DNA of 64,000 nt from an uncultured Bacilli bacterium (GTDB lineage: Bacteria; Bacillota_I; Bacilli_A; RFN20; CAG-826): the NCBI GenBank assembly GCA_944372115.1, contig CALVYH010000003.1:62001-126000 (forward strand), given 5' to 3'. How positions within the stretch are numbered: position 1 is the first letter of the stretch; every line of letters starts with the position of its first letter. Of this stretch, positions 49,834 through 58,995 are shown one piece after another. The position numbers and the translations under genes were made by a program. The notes under the pieces were generated by a model. It was not told the origin of the DNA and searched no databases. It worked only from the letters and a program-made list of their open reading frames with translations.

Positions 49834-51150
49834 TTAACTATTAACTGCAATATTTTTAACTGCTAATGAAGGAACATCGTTTGAAGAAAGTGTAAGTTTA
49901 TGATCGTTTCCTATAGCAATAACATCATTAAATACTTTAAATAAGTTTCCAGCAATAGTAATTAATGTTAATGGTCCAGCTTTTTTACCATCTACAACAT
50001 GATATCCTTCGCTTTGAAGTGAGAAATCACCACTTTGAGGATTAAGTCCAGCATGTAAACCACTAATATCAGTGATATAAACGCCATTTTTAATTTTAGC
50101 AAATAATTCATCTTGAGTTAGCTTTCCAGGTTTTAAAACGATATTTGAGAAAGAGATTCCAATTTTTGAACCACTTCTTGAACCATTTCCTGTTGATTCA
50201 ACACCATCTTTAGCAGCAGTTTCAAGATTATAGAAATATGTTTTTAAAACACCTTTATCAAAAACGCGTTTATTTTCACAAGCAACACCCTCATCATCAA
50301 AATATGTGAAGAAACAATTTTTTGTTAATGGTTTTTCATCAATTGTAATTTTTTTAGATAAAACTTGAGTATTAAGTTTACCTTCTAATAATGAAGAATG
50401 TTTTTGAACAGCTTCCGCACTACATGAACTTAAAAGTGCATTTAATAAAGATGAAACTACATCCGGAGATAAAACTGCTTTATATTTTTTATTTTTAATA
50501 GGTGTTCCATGTAAAAGTGAAACAGCATCACTAACAATTTTTGTAGCAAATTTATCTAAATCGAATTTATATGGATCTGAATCTAAGAAAATATCTCCGC
50601 CAGATTTAATTTCATCACCATCTTTAACAACAACACTTCCATAAATATAGAAATAGTTGCCTTTGTTTTTAAGATTTAATCCATAAGAATTTGAAAAACT
50701 TTCTTCACTAGAATTTTCGCTATATTCAACTTGAACTTCACTAACTCTAGGATCTAAACTCTTTAATTTTTCTTCTAATTTATGTAAAAGAGCGAGTTTA
50801 TCTTCAGCTTTCCATTCTTCTAATGTTTTAGAATAAACATTTTTCTTATGATATTTTTTACTTCCTTTAAAAATAATAGGTTTTTCTTCTTTTTCATTTA
50901 AAGAAGCTGCTGTTTTAATTGTATCAATTAAAAAAGAAGAAGTTGTTGCATCATCTTTTTCAGTTGTTGCTGTACCAATCTTGCCATTAAAAATACCGCG
51001 AGCTAAAATCTTGGAAGTTGTTGAAACTGAGTATGAATCAATTTCTGAATGGAATAACGAGAATGAAAAATTAGTATTTTTCGTAATAGTAATTTCGCTT
51101 GCTTCTAAACCAGATTCGCTAGCAAGTTTAATAAATTTTTTAGAATTCAT
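49834..51150 (-). CDS. pmbA: TldE/PmbA, partner subunit of TldD protease
   Basis: TldE (PmbA) pairs with TldD to form a metalloprotease known to process microcin B17 and degrade the CcdA antitoxin in E. coli. I place the start at the ATG at 51150 (438 residues), 8 bases after GGAGG, since an upstream ATG at 51189 has no such site. The C-terminal region with GNGSRSGS, NIVLKPG and SLQSEGYHV matches TldD/PmbA family folds. As expected for TldE, the HExxxH motif of TldD is absent. The start overlaps tldD by 11 bases. No RiPP precursor gene is evident near it, so the substrate is unknown. Confidence 0.92.
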   Translation of the reverse strand: MNSKKFIKLASESGLEASEITITKNTNFSFSLFHSEIDSYSVSTTSKILARGIFNGKIGTATTEKDDATTSSFLIDTIKTAASLNEKEEKPIIFKGSKKYHKKNVYSKTLEEWKAEDKLALLHKLEEKLKSLDPRVSEVQVEYSENSSEESFSNSYGLNLKNKGNYFYIYGSVVVKDGDEIKSGGDIFLDSDPYKFDLDKFATKIVSDAVSLLHGTPIKNKKYKAVLSPDVVSSLLNALLSSCSAEAVQKHSSLLEGKLNTQVLSKKITIDEKPLTKNCFFTYFDDEGVACENKRVFDKGVLKTYFYNLETAAKDGVESTGNGSRSGSKIGISFSNIVLKPGKLTQDELFAKIKNGVYITDISGLHAGLNPQSGDFSLQSEGYHVVDGKKAGPLTLITIAGNLFKVFNDVIAIGNDHKLTLSSNDVPSLAVKNIAVNS

Positions 51151-52546
51151 TGATTGATCCTCCTCTTCCACCAACAACAATTTCATCAACTCTTATAGTA
51201 GGCTGACCAACATTTACTGGGATAGATCCAGAAGCAGAACCACACATTCCTTGTCCAAATCCACCATCGTTAGCAACCATATCAATATGTTTTAAAATAT
51301 CTCTAGCATTACCAACTAAAGTTGCCCCTCTAACTGGACAAAGAATTTTTCCATCTTTAATAATATATGCTTCATTACATCCAAAGTTGAAATCACCTGT
51401 AGAAGGATTAACACTACCTCCTCCAAAGCTTACAGCATAAAGACCAAGTTTTGTAGCTTTAATAATTCCATCAGGAGTGCTAGAACCTGGAGCAATATAT
51501 GTATTTGACATTCTTGAAGTAGGTTCAAATTTATATGATTGTCTACGGCATGCGCCATTTCCTTTTTCACCCATTCTTCTACCATTGAAATTATCAACTA
51601 AATATCCAGTTAAAACGCCATCTTTAATTAATTCGTTCTTTTGAGGAATATTACCTTCATCATCGAGTGAGTTTGAGCCCCATTCATTTGGTAAAGAACC
51701 ATCATCATATGCGCTGACTATTGGGTTAGCAATTACTTGACCTTTCATTCCAGAAAAGACAGATAATCCTTTAGCAACAGAGGTTGCTTCTAATTGGTGC
51801 CCACATGCTTCATGGAAGATAACTCCTCCCCATCCATTACCAATAACGACTGGGAATTTTCCTGCTGGGCATTCTTTTGCACCTAACATTAAAATTAATT
51901 TTTCAGCGTGTTCTTTAGCTAATTTTTCAATATTGAGTGTTTTTGTGAAGAATTCCCATCCAGCTTGAGTACCTGGACCATCAAATCTAGTTTCGATTTT
52001 ACCATTTTCACTAGCAACACTTGATAAAGCTAAACGGCCATAAATACGTGTAGTATCCCAACATTTTCCTTCACTATTAAAAATAGAAACATCATTATGT
52101 GTAATTGCAAAGCCAGCATTTACTCTTGTAATTCTTTTATCATATGAAGATATGATTGTTGAAGCTTTTTTTAAATAATCAATAATTACTTGATTATCAA
52201 CACTTTCAAGTGGAATTTCTACCTCGTGAATATTTTTTACTCTTAATTTTTTAAGTTTAGTTAAAGGTTCTAAAATTCTTGTTCCGGAAAAGGATGCTTT
52301 TAAGGAAGCAACGAGATTTAATAATCCTTTTTTTGTAAGGTCATTTGTATAACCGTAAACACTTCTATTTTCTTTTAATAATCTGATTCCAACGCCATTA
52401 ATAACATTGCTACCTACGCCCTCGACTTTTCCGTTTTCTAAAGAAATATTTTTAACGAGAGTATCTTCATAATAGATTTCAGCAAAGTCTGCGCCAGTAG
52501 AAGTAGCTTCATTTAAAATTTCGACAGCTAATTTCTTACTTATCAT
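51140..52546 (-). CDS. tldD: TldD, metalloprotease catalytic subunit
   Basis: TldD is the catalytic half of the TldD/TldE protease, which feeds unfolded peptides into a closed chamber. The 468-residue protein has the zinc motif HEACGH (about residue 244) in the context FHEACGHQLEATSVAKG. Further ligands are expected near the C terminus, where CGSASGSIPVNVGQPTIRVDE is typical. A GGAGG site precedes the ATG, and the 3' end overlaps tldE. The long gap before it (52547-52698) holds inverted ATGTAAA / TTTACAT arms whose role is unclear. Confidence 0.95.
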   Translation of the reverse strand: MISKKLAVEILNEATSTGADFAEIYYEDTLVKNISLENGKVEGVGSNVINGVGIRLLKENRSVYGYTNDLTKKGLLNLVASLKASFSGTRILEPLTKLKKLRVKNIHEVEIPLESVDNQVIIDYLKKASTIISSYDKRITRVNAGFAITHNDVSIFNSEGKCWDTTRIYGRLALSSVASENGKIETRFDGPGTQAGWEFFTKTLNIEKLAKEHAEKLILMLGAKECPAGKFPVVIGNGWGGVIFHEACGHQLEATSVAKGLSVFSGMKGQVIANPIVSAYDDGSLPNEWGSNSLDDEGNIPQKNELIKDGVLTGYLVDNFNGRRMGEKGNGACRRQSYKFEPTSRMSNTYIAPGSSTPDGIIKATKLGLYAVSFGGGSVNPSTGDFNFGCNEAYIIKDGKILCPVRGATLVGNARDILKHIDMVANDGGFGQGMCGSASGSIPVNVGQPTIRVDEIVVGGRGGSINEF

Positions 52547-52698
52547 CTATTTTTCCTCCATCAATACTTAAAATCATAAAATGAAATTATTTTTTGTAAA
52601 GAAAAAAGATACTAAAATATGTAAACTTTTCTTTACATTTAACTATTTTTATTGAATTTATTAAATAATTTTTATTTAATTTTAGTTTTTAAATAGAT

Positions 52699-55600
52699 TT
52701 AGTCTTTTCCAAGGATATATAAAATATCTTCTTTTTTAAGATTTGTAATTGAGGAATCATCATTAGAAATAATTGAATTTGCAACTTCTTTTTTTATTTT
52801 TTGAAGTTCTAAAACACGTTGCTCAATCGAATTATTTACTATTAATTTTAAAACTTTTACATTTCTTGTTTGGCCAATTCGATAAGCTCTATCGCTAGCT
52901 TGTTCTTCAATAGCATAATTCCGCCATGGATCTAAATGAATAACAACATTTGCTCCGATTAAATTTAAGCCTGTTCCGCCAGCTTTTAAAGAGACTAAAA
53001 GTACATCGTAAACATCATTAAAGTTAAAATCTTGAGCAATCTTAACTCTTTCTTGTGATTTTGTGTCGCCCTTTATTATTCCATAAGTTATTTTTTCTTT
53101 ATTTAATCTATCTTTAATTATATTTAAAGCGCCTACAAATTGGGAAAATACTAAAATTTTGTTATTTGATGCGATTTCTTCTTTTATGCAATTTATTAAA
53201 GTATTAATTTTTTCACTTCCACCTTCATATTTATCTATATATAAAGAAGGATCAATACAAATTTGTCTTAATCTAGTGAGTGTTGGAAGGATATCAAACG
53301 TATTGGTTGATTCATTCATTTTTTCTCTAGCTTTATAAATCTCAGCATCATAAATTTTTTGTTGCTCTTTGTTCATTTCACAAGTTAATAAAATTTCATA
53401 TTTATCAGGTAAATCTTTTAAAACATCATTTTTATTTCTTCTTAAAATGAATGGTGCAATCTTTCTTTTTATTTCGTTTTTATAATTTTCATCACTTTCA
53501 TAACGAGATTTAAATTCCGCTAATGGAAGAAGGAAATTTGGCATTAAAAAATCAAATATTGACCATAAATCAATAATACTATTTTCAATAGGAGTGCCTG
53601 TTAAAACAAATTTATTTTTAGCTTTTATTTTTTTAACAGATTTTGTTTTTAAAGCAGCAACATTTTTAATAAATTGAGCTTCATCTAAAATTGCAACTTC
53701 GAATTCTTTATTTTCATATTTTTCAATGTCATTTCTTAAACTTTCATAACTTGTTAAATAAACACATTTTTTATTTGGTTTTATCTTTTTAATAATATTT
53801 TCTCTTTCACTAGCCATTCCATAAATTGGAATAATATCAATTTTTTCGTTATCAAAATTAGAAAATTCATTAATCCAGTTATAGATTAAAGATGTAGGTG
53901 TGATGATTAAAATAGGAGATTTAATAGTTAAAGAAGCAATAAAAGTAATAATTTCTAAGGTTTTTCCTAATCCCATGTCATCAGCTAAAATACCGCCTAA
54001 ATTATATTTATATAAAATTTTTAACCAGTAATATCCTTCTTTTTGATAATCTCTTAAGGAAGCATTTATTGAAGGAGGAATATCATAATTTTTAGATTTA
54101 AAATTTTTGATATCTTCATAAAGTTCATCAATCACATTATTATTTTTATCTTCTAAAAGCTCTAAATTTTTAAAAGCATAATAAAGTGGTAATTCTTTCT
54201 TTTTTTCTATTTTTTTAGAAGAAATAAGATTAAAATCTTCAACCTCATTTTTAAAATTAGTTGCATCGCTATTTTCTAAACCGATAATTTCATTATTTAT
54301 TAAAACAAATGACTTTTTCTTTTTTATAGAAGAAATAATTTCTAATAATTCTTCATCACTATATTGACTTTCTTCCATTAAAATATCTAATAAATTAGAT
54401 TGATATTTAATTTTTAATCTAGGTTTTTTAAAACTATAGATTTTTTTAGATAAGATAGAATCACTAAAATAGATTTGAGAGATTTCTTTTAAATCAGTTA
54501 ATTCACTATTTAAAAAATTCCAAATTAAATGAGAATCTTCAATTATTCCATCATTAAATCCATATTTTTGAATTAGTTTTTTATAAAAAGAAAGTAAATA
54601 TTTATCGTTTTCATTTAATAAACTTAAATCATTTAATTCAATATTATTTTTAATATATTTAGATGATAATTTTAAAAGATTATCATCTAAATCGATATAA
54701 CTCTCAATTAATAAATTATGTTTTTTAAATTTAGGAGCAACCTTTTTATCTATCCGAAAATATTTTTCATTTGAAAGATAAAATTTATATTTAAATTCAT
54801 CAAAATTATTAGAAATATTAGTATAAGGATTTTCACTAATTAAAGAGATTAAAGAATTGATTAATTGATTATCAGTATAAATATCAATTGTTTTATTTAT
54901 TTCATCGATTAAAAATGGATAACCTTCTTTAAATAATTTATATTTTGTCGGTAATTCATCTACCTTTAATTCACCCTTATTATTTACAATAATTTTAAAA
55001 TTTAAAGACTCTAATCTTAAATTATAAATAACATTATCAATAATTATTGATGAGCCTTTAATTTTATAAAAATAATCAAGATCATTTAAATCGATAAAAG
55101 AAGAATCATAAATTACATCTTGTTTTAAAAATAAACAATTAATTAGTTTTTGAGCATTTTCATCAAAATTATTAATCGAATGTATAAATTCTAAATTTTT
55201 GCCATATTTATGTTCGCTTTCATTTATGACGTATTTTAAAAATCTTGCTACATTTTTAATTGAATAAAAGTTGTTTATACCAATCTTTAATTGATAAAAA
55301 TTATGATTTTTATTAAATTCCGGAATTAATTTTACTTTATTTTTTAAACCATGTTTTAAGGAATATTGATCATAAAGAATATTTAAGCTAAAGATAAATT
55401 TTTCATTTTCTTGTTCGATAATTTTAAAAGAATTAATTTTATTAAATTTTTCTATGATTGAAGGTAAATCGTTTTCATACTTTCTTTTAAAAAAGGAGAT
55501 TATTTGGTTTGTGATTTGGTGAGAGGCAAATTCTGATTGATAATAAGCTTGTAAACCTTCAATTTTAAAATCAAAAACTTTTATATCACTAGTTTTTATT

Positions 55601-57168
55601 TTTACATAAAAATTAAATATTGAATTAATTGTTTCAAAATTAATTTCAAAATAATCATCAAATTCTTTAGGTATTTCAAGTGGGGTTATATTATTAAAAT
55701 ATCTTTTTAAACTTCTAATTTCAAAATCATCGCCATCTTTAGTATAAGTATCAAATAAAGAAGCTAAATATTTGTTCTTGTTAATTAAAAGAAAATATAA
55801 CTGACTTTTTATTTGAATAGAATCAAATTTATTAACAGAAGAAGAACTTTCAAAGAATTTTTTAATTAAAAATAATGTTTCGTCTTGTTCAATTAAAATT
55901 CTAGCAAATGAAGAAATTAATTTAAGAGTTGTTTCGTTATATAAACTTAAATCAAATAATTTTTTTATTGTTTTTAAATCAAAATATTTTAAATAATCTA
56001 AATAATTAAAATCTTCTTCTTTAATTAATTTAGCTAAAACTTTATTTTTATAAATTTCATCTTTTGAAGAATTATAAAGAATTAATAATAAACCTGATTT
56101 TGAAATATCTAATAAATAATCAAAATTTTTATCATTTATATTAATAAATTGTAATGAATAATATAAAAATGGAGCATAAAAACTTTTTAATTCAAACTTA
56201 AAATTACTCATTTCATCGATAACTAATTGAAGTTTTTTATAATACTTATTAAAAAGAGAATATAAAAGCGAATTATTTAAATTATGTATTTTTGAAGTAA
56301 TATCAACATCGTTTAAAGGATATAATTTTTCTTTAAGTGAGAATAATTCTTTGTCGTTAGTTTTTTTAATGTTTTGATCAATGATTTCTAAAGCATCTTT
56401 ATTATACGAAATAAAATATTTTATAGTTAAAACTGAGCCATTATTCTTAAAATAAAAAGCATTATTTTCATCGAATATAAATTGTATTAAATCAATAATT
56501 TCTAAATCATTATTAAGTTCGATAAATTCTTCTATCTTTTTATAAATGGTAATTTTGTCACTCAATTGATTTATACTTTTTATAAAATCGTTAGTTGTTT
56601 TAAGATATTTTCTTTTGTTTTCTAAATTTTTATTATTTTTTGATGATTTATTAATAGAATTTAATTCATTTAAAGTATCGTGAAGACTAAGATAACCTTG
56701 ATTTAAAAATTTAACATAATTAGACATCTTATGTTTTTGTTTTATAAATAAAATAAGTGCGTATAAATGTTTACAATCTTTTTCGTAAGGACATGAACAA
56801 GAAAAAGAAATAACGTTATCAAAAAAAGATATTGATGTATAGTAAGAATCATTTCCTAAAACCATCGCTTCAACTTCATGTTCATCATCATTTAATAAAT
56901 CAATTGTTTCTTCATTAGCATAACTTTTAGCGCGATAAATAATTTTACTTTCAAAAAAATAATCTAATAAAGAAAGATGAAAAACATCATAAATCGTTAA
57001 TTTATTAACAGCCTCTTTATTATTTAAAGAGTCAATATTTTTAAGTGGAAAATTATATGGTCTTTTTTCTAAAGGAAAATAAATTATAGCGTAAGAAGAA
57101 AATATTGATATTACAATACCAAATTTAAAATTATAAAAATAAACTATTTCACCTTTTTTAATATCCAT
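52699..57168 (-). CDS. SWIM zinc-finger SNF2-family helicase, very long
   Basis: The 1489-residue protein is a SWI2/SNF2-type DNA translocase. Near the N terminus a SWIM zinc finger (SFSCSCPYEKDCKHLYAL, about residues 115-132) is clear. About 900 residues of helical sequence follow. The ATPase is at the C terminus: motif I DDMGLGKTLE near residue 1061, motif II DEAQ near residue 1159, and the second lobe with FSQFVGALN and QASDRAYRIGQTRNVKV. Bacterial SWIM-SNF2 proteins are usually 900-1100 residues, so the middle region is expanded here. The role of these enzymes is unsettled; transcription recycling, as in RapA, and defence roles are both known for SNF2 proteins. Confidence 0.93.
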   Translation of the reverse strand: MDIKKGEIVYFYNFKFGIVISIFSSYAIIYFPLEKRPYNFPLKNIDSLNNKEAVNKLTIYDVFHLSLLDYFFESKIIYRAKSYANEETIDLLNDDEHEVEAMVLGNDSYYTSISFFDNVISFSCSCPYEKDCKHLYALILFIKQKHKMSNYVKFLNQGYLSLHDTLNELNSINKSSKNNKNLENKRKYLKTTNDFIKSINQLSDKITIYKKIEEFIELNNDLEIIDLIQFIFDENNAFYFKNNGSVLTIKYFISYNKDALEIIDQNIKKTNDKELFSLKEKLYPLNDVDITSKIHNLNNSLLYSLFNKYYKKLQLVIDEMSNFKFELKSFYAPFLYYSLQFININDKNFDYLLDISKSGLLLILYNSSKDEIYKNKVLAKLIKEEDFNYLDYLKYFDLKTIKKLFDLSLYNETTLKLISSFARILIEQDETLFLIKKFFESSSSVNKFDSIQIKSQLYFLLINKNKYLASLFDTYTKDGDDFEIRSLKRYFNNITPLEIPKEFDDYFEINFETINSIFNFYVKIKTSDIKVFDFKIEGLQAYYQSEFASHQITNQIISFFKRKYENDLPSIIEKFNKINSFKIIEQENEKFIFSLNILYDQYSLKHGLKNKVKLIPEFNKNHNFYQLKIGINNFYSIKNVARFLKYVINESEHKYGKNLEFIHSINNFDENAQKLINCLFLKQDVIYDSSFIDLNDLDYFYKIKGSSIIIDNVIYNLRLESLNFKIIVNNKGELKVDELPTKYKLFKEGYPFLIDEINKTIDIYTDNQLINSLISLISENPYTNISNNFDEFKYKFYLSNEKYFRIDKKVAPKFKKHNLLIESYIDLDDNLLKLSSKYIKNNIELNDLSLLNENDKYLLSFYKKLIQKYGFNDGIIEDSHLIWNFLNSELTDLKEISQIYFSDSILSKKIYSFKKPRLKIKYQSNLLDILMEESQYSDEELLEIISSIKKKKSFVLINNEIIGLENSDATNFKNEVEDFNLISSKKIEKKKELPLYYAFKNLELLEDKNNNVIDELYEDIKNFKSKNYDIPPSINASLRDYQKEGYYWLKILYKYNLGGILADDMGLGKTLEIITFIASLTIKSPILIITPTSLIYNWINEFSNFDNEKIDIIPIYGMASERENIIKKIKPNKKCVYLTSYESLRNDIEKYENKEFEVAILDEAQFIKNVAALKTKSVKKIKAKNKFVLTGTPIENSIIDLWSIFDFLMPNFLLPLAEFKSRYESDENYKNEIKRKIAPFILRRNKNDVLKDLPDKYEILLTCEMNKEQQKIYDAEIYKAREKMNESTNTFDILPTLTRLRQICIDPSLYIDKYEGGSEKINTLINCIKEEIASNNKILVFSQFVGALNIIKDRLNKEKITYGIIKGDTKSQERVKIAQDFNFNDVYDVLLVSLKAGGTGLNLIGANVVIHLDPWRNYAIEEQASDRAYRIGQTRNVKVLKLIVNNSIEQRVLELQKIKKEVANSIISNDDSSITNLKKEDILYILGKD

Positions 57169-57253
57169 AATAGTTTATTTTAACATCTTTATTCTTTAAT
57201 TAGTAAATTAAATTAATATATAGATATATAGAGAAATTGATAAATATATCCAC

Positions 57254-57281
57254 TTAACAAACGTTAAATTTATATTAAAAT
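57254..57281 (+). promoter_or_regulatory. Probable promoter of the KAP-type ATPase gene
   Basis: TTAACA (57254-57259), a 16-base spacer and TAAAAT (57276-57281) would start RNA about 4 bases before the ATG at 57292. There is no Shine-Dalgarno sequence, so the mRNA may be leaderless. Confidence 0.45.
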
Positions 57282-57291
57282 AGTAGTTGAT

Positions 57292-58251
57292 ATGAATAAA
57301 AATGAATTATTAAATGTATTAAAAGAATTTGTAAAAAGTAAAGATAACGTTATTTTAATTGATGGTAAATGGGGAAGCGGTAAAACTTATTTGCTTAATG
57401 AATTCATTAAAGATTATAAAAAAACTCCTATCTACTATGTTTCTCTTTTAGGAAAGAGAAACATAGATGATATTAATACTTCTTTATATATGGAAGTACA
57501 TAAAGATGAAGTAATTCATAGTGTAGTTCCTACTTCAGTATCACCTTTTAAAGATGAATCATCTTTAGATTATATTTTAAAAATAAATAATAAATGTCGA
57601 TATTTAGTTATATTAGATGATTTAGAAAGATATGGTTCAACACATTATGATGAATTTCTTTCTTATGTATCTTCACTAGTTTTAAAAGGAGTAAAAGTAA
57701 TAGTAGTTTCTAATCTTTCTTATTTAGGAAGCGGTGAAAAATATAATTTTGAAATGTATAAAGAAAAGATATTTGATCATGTTTATAAAGCTGATTTATT
57801 TTCTTCTTCTTTACTCGAAAGAAAATTAAATAAATATTATAAATATTTTGATGAATCTTTAATTTCTTTATTTAATAATAATATTCGTATAGTAGATAAA
57901 TGTGAAGAATTTTTAGAAATAATTGATAATCATCTTAAAGATAAGTTTCCACGTGATAATGAAAGTATGATTAAATCTATAATTTTCTATTCTTTAATCT
58001 TTTTAACTACTTTTTATAATGAAATTCCTTTATCGTATCCAAAACTTCAAATCAAAGGAAAAGAAGAAGAAAGAAAATATATCTTTTCTAAATGTCAAAA
58101 TGAAGAAGATGGTTGGGAAATCTTTAAAGTATATGAATTCTCTTTAAATATAGTTTCATCATATAAATTAGATAATCCATTAGATTTAATAATTGCTCTT
58201 TATTTACTATATATTTATGGAAAAGAAGACTATCTATTATCTATTTTTTAA
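57292..58251 (+). CDS. KAP-like P-loop NTPase
   Basis: This 319-residue protein carries a P-loop near its start (LIDGKWGSGKTYLL, about residues 22-36) and a Walker B of the KAP type (YLVILDDLER, about 103-112), followed by VIVVSN and YNFEMYKEKIFDH. KAP NTPases are STAND-related ATPases with membrane-linked or anti-phage roles. The protein is shorter than many KAP proteins and lacks an obvious effector domain. A hydrophobic helix near SIIFYSLIFLTTFY may associate with the membrane. It opens the accessory island, and its 3' end is followed by the paired palindromes. A parS-like site is at 57946-57959. The family is likely, the function open. Confidence 0.75.
   Translation: MNKNELLNVLKEFVKSKDNVILIDGKWGSGKTYLLNEFIKDYKKTPIYYVSLLGKRNIDDINTSLYMEVHKDEVIHSVVPTSVSPFKDESSLDYILKINNKCRYLVILDDLERYGSTHYDEFLSYVSSLVLKGVKVIVVSNLSYLGSGEKYNFEMYKEKIFDHVYKADLFSSSLLERKLNKYYKYFDESLISLFNNNIRIVDKCEEFLEIIDNHLKDKFPRDNESMIKSIIFYSLIFLTTFYNEIPLSYPKLQIKGKEEERKYIFSKCQNEEDGWEIFKVYEFSLNIVSSYKLDNPLDLIIALYLLYIYGKEDYLLSIF
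57946..57959. other. parS-like site 12 (inside KAP ATPase)
   Basis: TTTCCACGTGATAA keeps the core and left arm; the right arm differs at two positions. Confidence 0.45.
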
Positions 58252-58275
58252 AAAACTAAATAGTTATTTATCAAC

Positions 58276-58330
58276 AAATTAGTCAACTAATAGTTGACTA
58301 ATTTTCTTAAAAGTCAACTAAAAGTTGATT
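58276..58330 (+). promoter_or_regulatory. Paired palindromic operators, locus 1
   Basis: Two 8-3-8 palindromes stand here: AGTCAACT-N3-AGTTGACT centred at 58290 and AGTCAACT-N3-AGTTGATT centred at 58321, 31 bases apart. The first is embedded in a perfect 29-base palindrome. TTGACT (58294-58299) in the first and TAAAAG (58319-58324) over the second could serve as -35 and -10, 19 bases apart, for the lipoprotein gene at 58416. The same pair recurs at 60600-60649. The first palindrome could alternatively be a terminator for the ATPase gene. Confidence 0.65.
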
Positions 58331-58415
58331 TATTGTTTTTAAGTCTTTGTTATAAAATAAATTTGTTATATACATCTTTTAAATTTACTTAAATTTAAAA
58401 TAAGGAAGAAAAATT

Positions 58416-58880
58416 ATGAAAAAGCGTTTTTTATTATTGGTTTCTATATTTAACTTAGCATTATTAAATTCTTGTTCTTTGTTTTATCCATATTTAAATG
58501 TTAAATCTTATGTTAAAAATAATTCTGCTTCTTTAGTTGGAGTTTTATTAAGAGATAAATCAGATTTAATAAAAATTAAAAATGACAAAAACGAGGAAGA
58601 TTTTTTAAACGATTTTTCATCTATTAAAAGATCTAATAAAGATAAAGGAGATAAATGCGGATTTGATGAATTTTATGTAATTTTCCATTCTTCTAAAAAT
58701 GATGAATATTTTGGATATGGAAGAAGAATATTTCTTGTTTATGAAAATTTTTCTTTGTCTAATTTAGAAGAAATAAGTATAAAACAAAGTAGTGAATGTT
58801 ATACGAGTTCAATAGATAGATATTTTGAAGTTTGTAATAACTACTTTGATTTACCAAATGATTTAATTACGTGTGGCTAA
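58416..58880 (+). CDS. Small lipoprotein, copy 1 of a duplicated pair
   Basis: I do not recognise the family of this 154-residue protein. It has a lipoprotein signal: MKKRF, a hydrophobic stretch, and lipobox LNSC with Cys20. The mature part has a charged middle region (KSDLIKIKNDKNEEDFLNDF), aromatic FGYGRRIFLV, and four or five further Cys residues that could form disulfides outside the membrane. The protein at 62030 is closely similar along its whole length. An AAGGAAG site precedes the ATG. The 5' leader from the paired operators is about 85 bases. It is probably exposed at the cell surface. Confidence 0.78.
   Translation: MKKRFLLLVSIFNLALLNSCSLFYPYLNVKSYVKNNSASLVGVLLRDKSDLIKIKNDKNEEDFLNDFSSIKRSNKDKGDKCGFDEFYVIFHSSKNDEYFGYGRRIFLVYENFSLSNLEEISIKQSSECYTSSIDRYFEVCNNYFDLPNDLITCG
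58529..58661 (+). repeat. 133-base exact direct repeat, copy 1
   Basis: These 133 bases within the first small lipoprotein gene are identical to 62143-62275. Flanking coding sequence is clearly diverged, which points to recent duplication with subsequent change at the ends, or to local gene conversion. Confidence 0.95.
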
Positions 58881-58891
58881 AAAAAGATGAT

Positions 58892-58956
58892 GTTAATTCG
58901 AAATTAACTCGATAAAATTCTAAAAAAATTATTATATAGATATTTTGTAAATATCT
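58892..58956 (+). promoter_or_regulatory. Two palindromes upstream of the XRE regulator gene
   Basis: GTTAATT-N3-AATTAAC (58892-58908) and AGATATTT-N3-AAATATCT (58938-58956) share the short-spacer geometry of the island's operators but not their sequence. They may be operators of the regulator gene, or the first may be a terminator of the lipoprotein gene. No good promoter was identified. Confidence 0.4.
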
Positions 58957-58995
58957 TGATGTCAAATATTTTATAGATTTATTGTATTTAGGAAT

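Noticed and set aside
58276-58304. First palindrome of locus 1 as a simple terminator
   Set aside because: It could form a hairpin, but the same 8-3-8 motif with the same partner spacing is found at locus 2 after a different gene, which favours a protein site. I keep the terminator as an alternative.
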